This document shows, one piece after another, positions 1 through 5,645 of a stretch of DNA of 7,571 bases. The stretch's first letter is position 1. The number at the start of each line of letters is the position of its first letter. The position numbers were made by a program, and so were the translations under genes. A model generated the notes under the pieces. The model did no database searches and was not told the origin of the DNA. It saw only the letters and a program-made list of their open reading frames with translations. The DNA lies in the NCBI GenBank assembly GCA_002293245.1, contig DBCV01000061.1, positions 1 to 7,571 of the forward strand, written 5' to 3'. This DNA comes from Candidatus Saccharibacteria bacterium UBA949. Lineage in GTDB: Bacteria > Patescibacteriota > Saccharimonadia > Saccharimonadales > Saccharimonadaceae.

Positions 1-1692
1 GTGGCCGCCATTCCCGAGGGGCTGGCCGCCGTGGTTACCATTGTGCTGGCGCTGGGCGTACAGCGCATGGTCAAGCACAACGCCATCATCCGCAAGCTGC
101 CCGCCGTTGAGACACTGGGCTGCGCCGGGGTGATCTGCTCCGACAAAACCGGCACCCTCACCGAAAACCAACTCAGCGTCAAACAAACCTGGCCCTTCAA
201 AGATTCCACCGACCTCATCAAAATCCTAGCCTCCGCAGCCCTCCCCGAAGGCATCTCCACCGACCCCCTAGACTTAAGCATCATCCGTCACCTAAAAGCG
301 CAGGGAAGACTCGACCTCATCCCCAACGAATCCGCCCAAGTAGACCCAGCCAAATCCTTCGCCTTCGACACCGACCTAAAAATCTCCGGCAACCTCTACG
401 CCAAAAACAAACTCATCATCAAAGGCGCCCCCGAACAAGTCATCTCCCGCTGCAACCTATCCGCCGATAGCCGCCAAACCATCCAAACAGCCATGCTCCG
501 CATGACATCAAAAGGCCACCGCGTCCTAGCCCTAGCCACAGCAAACCTCCCCACCACCATAAACGAACTCACCAACATCAAAAAAGACCAAAAGTTCACC
601 TTCCTAGGCCTCTTCTCAGTAGCCGACTCCCTCCGCCCCGAAGCCCCCCCAGCCATAACAGAAGCCCTCCGAGCCGGCGTCAAAGTCACCATGATCACCG
701 GCGACCACTGGCAAACCGCCTACGAAATTAGCAAAGAACTCAACCTAGTTAAAGACGAAACAGCTGTCTACGATTGTTCAAAGATAGACAATATCACCGA
801 CGAAGATCTAGCCAATATTGTTCGCAAAACTACCATCTTTGCTCGGGTCACCCCGGAAGACAAATATCGCATTTTGAATATCCTCAAGCAAACTGAGGTT
901 GTTGCCATGACCGGCGATGGGGTCAACGATGTGCCAGCCCTCGCTAATGCTCATGTCGGTATCGCCATGGGCGATAGTCCATCAATAGTCAAAGACGCTG
1001 GCGGAATTATTCTCCTTGATAACAACTTCAAAAACATCGTCGTCGCCATGCAAGAGGGGCGTACCATTATCACCAATATCCGGCGCATGCTATCCTATCT
1101 ACTTGCCACCAACGCTGGTGAAGTAATTGCGACCATCGGCGCACTCCTGCTCGGGAGTGGCCAAATCCTATATCCGATCCAAATCCTTTGGATCAACCTC
1201 GTCACCGATTCCCTCATGGTCATACCCATTGGCCTTGAACCACCAGAAGACCACTACCTCAGGCAAAAACCCGAGCCAAAAAACTCTCCAATACTCGACT
1301 CCATCCTCATTTCCCGTATGATAATAATCGCCATTACGATGGGCGCTCTGACACTCTGCTTCTTTTTCTTTTTTCAAAACTCCCTCACTCGCGATCAAGC
1401 CAACACTCTAGCGTTTCACGCTCTCGTCGTCATGCAATGGGCCAATGCCTTCAACGTCCGCGGCAATCATGACAGCCTTCTTCGTCGTCTCCGCACCCCA
1501 AACTGGGCCTTTGTGGCCATGTTAGCCGTGGCAATTATCCTGCAGATCCTCACACTCGCCAGTCCACTCGGATCGCTCATCCACACAGTACCCGTACCTA
1601 TAACGCCAATAATTACCGTATCCTTAATCTCGTTCTTCACGCCAATCGTCATTGTAGAAATCCATAAGCTTACTATAAAACGCAAGAAGTAG
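1..1692 (+). CDS. P2-type (SERCA-like) cation-transporting ATPase, 5'-truncated by window edge
   Basis: This integral membrane pump uses ATP to move a cation, most likely Ca2+, through a phospho-aspartate intermediate. The frame is open from base 1, so the GTG there is internal: M1-M3 and the actuator domain lie outside. The 563 visible residues start at the M4 IPEGL motif (residues 4-8). They carry DKTGTLT (48-54, phosphorylated D48), KGAPE (141-145, ATP binding), DSLR in place of the usual DPLR/DPPR (209-212), MITGD (231-235) and TGDGVND (304-310). Helices M5-M10 then follow from about residue 363. Ligands equivalent to SERCA M4 Glu309 (E6), M5 Asn768/Glu771 (N371, E374) and M6 Asn796/Thr799/Asp800 (N399, T402, D403) are present. 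M8 Glu908 is replaced by Q479. This pattern favours Ca2+ over Na+/K+ or H+, but ion specificity is inferred. Three in-frame stops (TAG TAA TAA) end the gene. Codon usage changes sharply inside it (see 181-720). Confidence 0.95.
   Translation: MAAIPEGLAAVVTIVLALGVQRMVKHNAIIRKLPAVETLGCAGVICSDKTGTLTENQLSVKQTWPFKDSTDLIKILASAALPEGISTDPLDLSIIRHLKAQGRLDLIPNESAQVDPAKSFAFDTDLKISGNLYAKNKLIIKGAPEQVISRCNLSADSRQTIQTAMLRMTSKGHRVLALATANLPTTINELTNIKKDQKFTFLGLFSVADSLRPEAPPAITEALRAGVKVTMITGDHWQTAYEISKELNLVKDETAVYDCSKIDNITDEDLANIVRKTTIFARVTPEDKYRILNILKQTEVVAMTGDGVNDVPALANAHVGIAMGDSPSIVKDAGGIILLDNNFKNIVVAMQEGRTIITNIRRMLSYLLATNAGEVIATIGALLLGSGQILYPIQILWINLVTDSLMVIPIGLEPPEDHYLRQKPEPKNSPILDSILISRMIIIAITMGALTLCFFFFFQNSLTRDQANTLAFHALVVMQWANAFNVRGNHDSLLRRLRTPNWAFVAMLAVAIILQILTLASPLGSLIHTVPVPITPIITVSLISFFTPIVIVEIHKLTIKRKK
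181..720 (+). other. Compositionally aberrant segment inside the ATPase gene
   Basis: This stretch encodes ATPase residues 61-240, mostly the nucleotide-binding domain. By direct count, 3 of 180 codons end in T and 8 of 180 end in G, five of those being unavoidable ATG or TGG. In the next 180 codons (721-1260), 47 end in T and 21 in G. In the first 44 codons of the window, 18 end in G. The reading frame is uninterrupted and the motifs are intact. The borders fall just after DKTGTLT and just after TGD, two highly conserved regions. Recombination with a diverged homologue, or a chimeric assembly, would explain it; the counts are observed and the cause is inferred. Confidence 0.7.
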
Positions 1693-1759
1693 TAATAAAC
1701 CAAATTGCTCCCGGCGAGGTATTTTAGTTATACCAATTTAGGCTCTATCGGTCAACCCG

Positions 1760-1768
1760 TGCTAATAT
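1760..1768 (+). promoter_or_regulatory. Extended -10 promoter for the S11 carboxypeptidase (leaderless)
   Basis: TGC followed by TAATAT fits the extended -10 consensus TGnTATAAT. The hexamer ends 7 bases before the ATG at 1776, so transcription would start at or next to the first base of the start codon. No Shine-Dalgarno sequence can lie between the two. A good -35 box is not visible; TTTAGG at 1737-1742 is a weak candidate with a 20-base spacer, which fits an extended -10 promoter that depends less on -35 contacts. Confidence 0.55.
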
Positions 1769-1775
1769 ATTGTAA

Positions 1776-2939
1776 ATGCATACTTACAAAAAAATCGCTA
1801 TTTTATGTGCGACACTAGCCCTGTCTAGCTTTGTAGTATATAAAATAAACACCACGGGTGAGGAAATCCAAGTTATTCAAAAATATCAAGCGCCCGCCAG
1901 CGAACTCCTTTTAGAGCTGCCAGAAAAAAGCGCCGTTAGCATGGGCGGCGTGCTTCTTGGAAAACCGCCAGACACGCAACCATCTCCTACTGCCAGCACA
2001 GCCAAAATGATCCTCGCCCTCATGATTCGCGAGCAAAAACCCTTTCCGGAAAACGAAGTAGGCGAAACGCTTCAAGTTAATCAGGCAACAACCGTTCTCC
2101 ACGAGCAATGCATGGAAAATGGCGGTTCCTGTTCACCCGTCGAACCACACGGCGAGTTCAGCGAATATGACGCACTCGCCACAACCCTGATTATTTCCAG
2201 TAATAACATGGCTGACACGCTCGCCGTCTGGGCCTTCGGCTCGCTAGAAAACTACCAAACCTATGCCAACCAAAAACTAAAAAGCTGGGGGATACTAAAC
2301 ACTTTCGTTGGCCCTGACGCCAGTGGTTTTGACCCAGCCACAACCTCCACCCCCAGCGATCTGGTGAAAATCGGCGAAAAATTCATGGAAGACCCCGTTC
2401 TACGCAAAATCGTCTTTGCCGAAGAAATCTCTGTCGCTATGGTTGGTCCGCTCATCAACCTAAACCGCTTTGTGTCAAGTGACGGTACCGTCAGTATCAA
2501 AACCGGTTGGATTGGCGAAACTAGCGGATATAATCTGGTAGCAGCGTCCGAACACCTTGGTGAACAAATCGTCGTAGCCGTCATGGCTCGACCCACCCGC
2601 ATCGATGCAACTATCGATGCCCTTACAATTCTAGAAAAAACCAAGGAGTCCATTTCGTCACATACAATAGTTTCAGCCGACCAAGAAATCGGCCAACTCA
2701 ATACTTGGTGGACTGAAAGCATCCCGATAGTCGCCGAAGCAGATCTCGAGGTGGTCAACAAGGGCACGTTTGAAGTCTGGCAGTCTGAAATCGAAATCGC
2801 TGCATCCCCTGGCCAACCCGTAGGCTCAGTAGGTCACCTAATTTTCACCTCGCCAATCACTAACAAACAACACAGAATTCCAGCCAAGATCCAGCTACCT
2901 ATACCAAAACCCAGCCTATGGGAAAAACTAACCAAGTAA
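1776..2939 (+). CDS. D-alanyl-D-alanine carboxypeptidase, serine peptidase family S11 (PBP5/6-like)
   Basis: This is a penicillin-binding serine DD-peptidase that removes the terminal D-Ala from peptidoglycan stem peptides outside the membrane, limiting cross-linking. The 387-residue product has an uncleaved-looking N-terminal hydrophobic anchor (about residues 6-22) after a K-K pair, then the S11 catalytic domain. The three penicillin-binding motifs are intact: STAK (S74 nucleophile, K77 general base), SNN (142-144, in place of the common SGN) and KTG (242-244). C112 and C119 flank a Gly-rich turn and could form a disulfide. Residues from about 300 onward look beta-rich and hydrophilic, like a small C-terminal accessory domain. 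There is no C-terminal amphipathic anchor of the E. coli PBP5 type, so the N-terminal helix probably tethers it. The ATG at 1776 is chosen because of the promoter directly before it. Family assignment is firm; the physiological substrate is inferred. Confidence 0.93.
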   Translation: MHTYKKIAILCATLALSSFVVYKINTTGEEIQVIQKYQAPASELLLELPEKSAVSMGGVLLGKPPDTQPSPTASTAKMILALMIREQKPFPENEVGETLQVNQATTVLHEQCMENGGSCSPVEPHGEFSEYDALATTLIISSNNMADTLAVWAFGSLENYQTYANQKLKSWGILNTFVGPDASGFDPATTSTPSDLVKIGEKFMEDPVLRKIVFAEEISVAMVGPLINLNRFVSSDGTVSIKTGWIGETSGYNLVAASEHLGEQIVVAVMARPTRIDATIDALTILEKTKESISSHTIVSADQEIGQLNTWWTESIPIVAEADLEVVNKGTFEVWQSEIEIAASPGQPVGSVGHLIFTSPITNKQHRIPAKIQLPIPKPSLWEKLTK

Positions 2940-2942
2940 GTG

Positions 2943-2972
2943 TTTACATCTCGCCACAACCTGTGTTATCAT
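2943..2972 (+). promoter_or_regulatory. Promoter for galU: -35 TTTACA, extended -10 TATCAT
   Basis: TTTACA (2943-2948) and TATCAT (2967-2972) are separated by 18 bases, and TG sits at 2964-2965, one base before the -10 hexamer. Nine bases separate the -10 from the ATG at 2982, so the expected start of transcription lies 0-3 bases before the start codon. The promoter begins 3 bases after the upstream stop codon, so galU can be transcribed separately from the carboxypeptidase gene. It also argues against the GTG at 2940, which would lie upstream of the predicted transcript start. Confidence 0.6.
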
Positions 2973-2981
2973 TACTCCAAT

Positions 2982-3824
2982 ATGCAAATCAGAAAAGCTA
3001 TCATTCCAGTTGCAGGCTGGGGAACCCGCCGCCTGCCTATCACCAAAGCTATCGAAAAATCTATGTTGCCAGTCGGCAACCGCCCTATTGTCGATTTCGC
3101 AGTGGAAGATTGTATTCTGGCTGGCATTAAGGAAATTATCTTTGTCATCACAAAAACCGGCAAAGAATCACAAATCCAGTCTTATTACGAAAAAAACACC
3201 AAGCTTGAAGAATTCCTCCTAGCGCGCGGCGCAAACGAGAAACTAGCAAAACTCAAAACTGCACCCGAGGACATCCACTTCTCCTACGTCGAACAAGACG
3301 CCAACGATAAATACGGTACCGCAGTCCCAGTTGCCCTCGCAGTGAAACAACTTGGCCTTAGTGAATCCGTCGCCTTCTGCAATGGCGACGATTTTTTCTA
3401 CGGCAGTAAGGATGGCTCGGAAGAAAAGAACTTGATCTCTGCCCTCCAAAGCGCAGACGAGTCTGCCATGATTGGCGTCCCCACCTCCAAAGAAGACATC
3501 GTCAAACATGGCCTGGGCATGATTGAAAGCGACCAAGATGGATTCATGACTAACCTAACCGAAAAACCAGAACTCGAACAAATCACCAGCAACCTCGCAT
3601 CCGTTAACCGTTTCATTCTTTCCAAAGATTTATTAACAGAAATAGTTAGCTATGTCGACAGCAACGCCTTCACCGCCACCGACCAAGAGTATATGATTAC
3701 CGACCCAGTCCTCGACTTCGTCCGAAACGGCGGCAAGGTGCGTGTGGTTCCCGCCACTGGTCAGTTCATGGACTGCGGCTCCACCGAAGGCTGGCTCAGG
3801 GCTAATAATATCGTCAATAATTAA
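2982..3824 (+). CDS. galU: UTP-glucose-1-phosphate uridylyltransferase
   Basis: This cytoplasmic nucleotidyltransferase makes UDP-glucose and pyrophosphate from UTP and glucose-1-phosphate, supplying glucose for wall and surface glycans. The 280-residue product is near the family's usual length (roughly 290-300). It begins with the characteristic IRKAIIPVAG block, then the nucleotide-binding loop GWGTRRLP (12-19; usual family form GLGTRFLP) and the TKAIEKSMLP block (21-30, K26). Further markers are VEQD with GTA (103-114), the NGDD metal site (134-137), EKP (194-196), VNRFIL (208-213), ITDPV (239-243) and DCGSTEGW (264-271). The ATG at 2982 is preferred over an in-frame GTG at 2940 because family members begin just before the RKA(I/V)IP strand and because a promoter lies between the two. 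Tandem stops (TAA TAA) end it, 12 bases from the stop of the convergent operon. A related sugar nucleotidyltransferase acting on another sugar or nucleotide is possible but less likely. Confidence 0.9.
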   Translation: MQIRKAIIPVAGWGTRRLPITKAIEKSMLPVGNRPIVDFAVEDCILAGIKEIIFVITKTGKESQIQSYYEKNTKLEEFLLARGANEKLAKLKTAPEDIHFSYVEQDANDKYGTAVPVALAVKQLGLSESVAFCNGDDFFYGSKDGSEEKNLISALQSADESAMIGVPTSKEDIVKHGLGMIESDQDGFMTNLTEKPELEQITSNLASVNRFILSKDLLTEIVSYVDSNAFTATDQEYMITDPVLDFVRNGGKVRVVPATGQFMDCGSTEGWLRANNIVNN

Positions 3825-3836
3825 TAAGCTCCGCCC

Positions 3837-4322
3837 TTAAATCTCGACTAAGCTATCAACGGAATCTCCAATCTCAACCTTCACTTCGTTAAGCCCATCG
3901 ATTGTCGCCCTCAAAAAACTCTTATTATTTATGTCTCCATTTAGTATGAGAGAGAGATCATACATAAAACCATCTCGGTCCTGAGCGATACTCATTTTAA
4001 CTTCTTGGATAGTTAATGACTTTATTATTTCCGGGTCGTCTCTTCTCTCCCGATTCAATTCAGCATAATAACTTAATGCCTTGGTCTGCACAGTTATAAC
4101 ATCCGCTCTATCCATCCCAATCGCAAGCATCTTCTCTGTTCCTGAAACATTATAGACAATGTTATCGCCAATTCCATCCGCCCCAGGCTGAAAACGCCTA
4201 TCTTCGTACAGTCCGATAAATACTACCGCAACCAAACTCGCCAACACGATCAAAACACCAAACACCGCAATCACCTTCCCCCCTGTCGTCAACGATTGCC
4301 AGTTCCTTCTCAATCCATCCAT
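3837..4322 (-). CDS. Small single-span membrane protein, possibly VirB8-like
   Basis: I do not recognise this family. The 161-residue product has a basic N-terminus (R5, R6, K16), one strong hydrophobic helix (about 17-39) and an acidic hydrophilic remainder of about 120 residues. By the positive-inside rule that remainder should face outward. It reads as one helix (about 73-92) followed by alternating strand-like segments (about 102-152). It is the third and last gene of the - strand operon, starting 5 bases after the stop of the wall hydrolase. The ATG at 4322 is chosen because AGGGGGG lies 8 bases upstream; the alternative GTG at 4343 would overlap the previous gene by 16 bases and add seven residues. 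Position, topology and size suggest a VirB8/TcpC-like scaffold subunit of a type IV secretion complex. No sequence motif proves this. Confidence 0.8.
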   Translation of the reverse strand: MDGLRRNWQSLTTGGKVIAVFGVLIVLASLVAVVFIGLYEDRRFQPGADGIGDNIVYNVSGTEKMLAIGMDRADVITVQTKALSYYAELNRERRDDPEIIKSLTIQEVKMSIAQDRDGFMYDLSLILNGDINNKSFLRATIDGLNEVKVEIGDSVDSLVEI

Positions 4323-4327
4323 ATCGA

Positions 4328-5644
4328 CTACCCCCCTAACCACGAAAAATGCATCGGGTCCTTTACTCTACTGAAGTCACCGCCCCAACTAAATCCATGG
4401 TTCTTCCAGATCTGCACAACTTCCGGCGTCACAGAATACTCGTCAATCCCCGGATACGCCGAAGCCGCACCGTTCGGATTGGACACCACGTTTATGTCGC
4501 ATGCTACACCGAACGAATGCTGAGATAGGTTGCCTGGGCTGTTCACATTTTGCCGCCAGTTATAACAACCCTCACCGCCATCCGTCTTTATCGGAAAACC
4601 GATTGCCTTCATCTCACTAAACACTGCCCTAAACTCGTCCGCTAAATTCTTATGAATAGTTATATTCCAACCATCATCATTCCCAAGTATCGGAACATTT
4701 ATAGTGACTAAATACCCTCCCATTTGGCTTGCGCTACTTGGCAATCCATCTGGGAATATCGTTGCTACTTTTCCGCTTGTATCAACCACATTACCCGTTT
4801 GATTACATACTTCATTCTCGGCCACCGAATACTGCTCGTAATAACGATTAGCCTGATCTATTCTTTCCTGAAGCATCGCGGGAGTATCGTTCGATCTTTC
4901 CACCAAGTCATGGAATAGTAATGTGGAGCCATTACCTACTTGCGAACCAGCTTTGTCAGAATTATAACCTGGATTATTGCTTGCAATCGCTGTATTGCCT
5001 TCAATCTTCGTTTCCGCATTCAATTGCTCCTGCCAAGTCATTCCGCCACGCTCGCCATCCCACAACCAGTTTAACTCTAATAACAAAGCCTGGTCGGCCT
5101 GGCTTAAATCTGGAGTGGCCACACCGTTTTCTTTCAAATAGTTTATCACATTGCGCCGCCTCCACGATACGCCACTATTACCCTCAGTATTTGTCCACTG
5201 AATCAAACCAAACCCAACCCCCATTAGATCAGGGTCCCAAGAAGTGCTACCACTCTCGCCAACATACGGGTTAAGACCCGACTCTTCAAAAAGATTCCCC
5301 ATCACTCCAGCCGTCGCCACCTGTGTCAAACCCCGCGCCCTCAAGTAATTCCAAATCTTTCCCGCGTTATCTGCTCCCACAAGCGAAGTTGGAGCCGCCG
5401 CACCCAAATCTCCGCCACCCCCAGGATAGCAAGGATTAAATGAGCCACTACCGGAACCTCCTGAACCGCCACTTCCTCCGCCTGATTCGCACTCAACCGG
5501 CAGGTAGAACATAATATCACTGTCGGAATAGTATTGATAATCAAAACAATCCGCTGCAAGAACGTTTTGTTTGGGATAGTATGCCGCAAAACCGCCAACA
5601 ATAAACCCGATCACCGAAGTTAATAGTCCGAGTCGCTTTTTCAT
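4328..5644 (-). CDS. Secreted bifunctional peptidoglycan hydrolase: phage-tail-type lysozyme + M15 D-Ala peptidase
   Basis: This 438-residue exported enzyme should cut peptidoglycan twice: glycan strands with a lysozyme-like domain and stem peptides with a zinc peptidase domain. It starts with a signal peptide (MKKR, hydrophobic core 5-23, likely cleavage near A30/A31). A short cysteine-containing segment (C33, C52, C72) and a Gly/Ser linker (54-68) follow. The lysozyme domain (about 93-205) matches the phage tail lysozyme family: KIWNYL, GVMGNLFEESGLNP with probable catalytic E121, GFGLIQWT, and RRRNVINYL. The C-terminal domain (about 310-438) is VanY-like M15: R364, SQHSFGVACDIN giving H376 and D383, and DPMHFSW giving D429 and H432. 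C360 and C382 may pair. The ATG at 5644 lies 1 base after the upstream stop and begins a standard signal peptide; ATG 5653 and TTG 5659 would overlap the upstream gene. Context suggests a VirB1-like role, opening the wall for a secretion machine. Confidence 0.9.
   Translation of the reverse strand: MKKRLGLLTSVIGFIVGGFAAYYPKQNVLAADCFDYQYYSDSDIMFYLPVECESGGGSGGSGGSGSGSFNPCYPGGGGDLGAAAPTSLVGADNAGKIWNYLRARGLTQVATAGVMGNLFEESGLNPYVGESGSTSWDPDLMGVGFGLIQWTNTEGNSGVSWRRRNVINYLKENGVATPDLSQADQALLLELNWLWDGERGGMTWQEQLNAETKIEGNTAIASNNPGYNSDKAGSQVGNGSTLLFHDLVERSNDTPAMLQERIDQANRYYEQYSVAENEVCNQTGNVVDTSGKVATIFPDGLPSSASQMGGYLVTINVPILGNDDGWNITIHKNLADEFRAVFSEMKAIGFPIKTDGGEGCYNWRQNVNSPGNLSQHSFGVACDINVVSNPNGAASAYPGIDEYSVTPEVVQIWKNHGFSWGGDFSRVKDPMHFSWLGG
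4331..4337 (-). promoter_or_regulatory. Ribosome binding site AGGGGGG inside the upstream gene
   Basis: On the - strand AGGGGGG ends 8 bases before the ATG at 4322. It overlaps the last two glycine codons (GGG GGG) of the hydrolase gene, just before its TAG stop. This site decides the start of the small membrane protein and implies translational coupling within the operon. It is the clearest Shine-Dalgarno-like sequence in the window, in contrast to the two + strand genes with apparently leaderless starts. Confidence 0.6.
5441..5485 (-). repeat. Gly/Ser low-complexity linker coding repeat
   Basis: Fifteen codons encode a near-pure Gly/Ser tract (residues 54-68 of the wall hydrolase, after a leading Glu and Ser) built from GGS-like units. 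A second Gly run (PGGGG) lies a few residues further on. It should be a flexible spacer between the anchor-proximal Cys segment and the lysozyme domain. The units are similar but not identical at DNA level, so length change by slippage is possible but not shown. Confidence 0.75.
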
Positions 5645-5645
5645 A

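Noticed and set aside
1693..1775. Terminator after the ATPase gene (AAATTG at 1702-1707 with CAATTT at 1734-1739, or CTC/GAG around CCGGC)
   Set aside because: Stems are 6 and 3 base pairs, the first with a loop of about 26 bases, and no U-tract follows; too weak to call.
2940..2981. In-frame GTG at 2940 as the galU start, directly after the upstream stop
   Set aside because: It adds 14 residues with no counterpart in GalU proteins and would place the start upstream of the predicted transcript start from the promoter at 2943-2972.
3800..3860. Bidirectional terminator between the convergent galU and - strand operon
   Set aside because: Only 12 bases separate the stops and I found no GC-rich stem or flanking T-runs.
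4323..4343. GTG at 4343 as start of the small membrane protein
   Set aside because: It overlaps the hydrolase end, and the AGGGGGG site lies 8 bases before ATG 4322 instead.
4328..5644. Prophage origin of the lysozyme-containing gene
   Set aside because: The family name refers to phage tails, but the protein has its own signal peptide and M15 domain, and no capsid, tail, terminase or integrase gene is visible.
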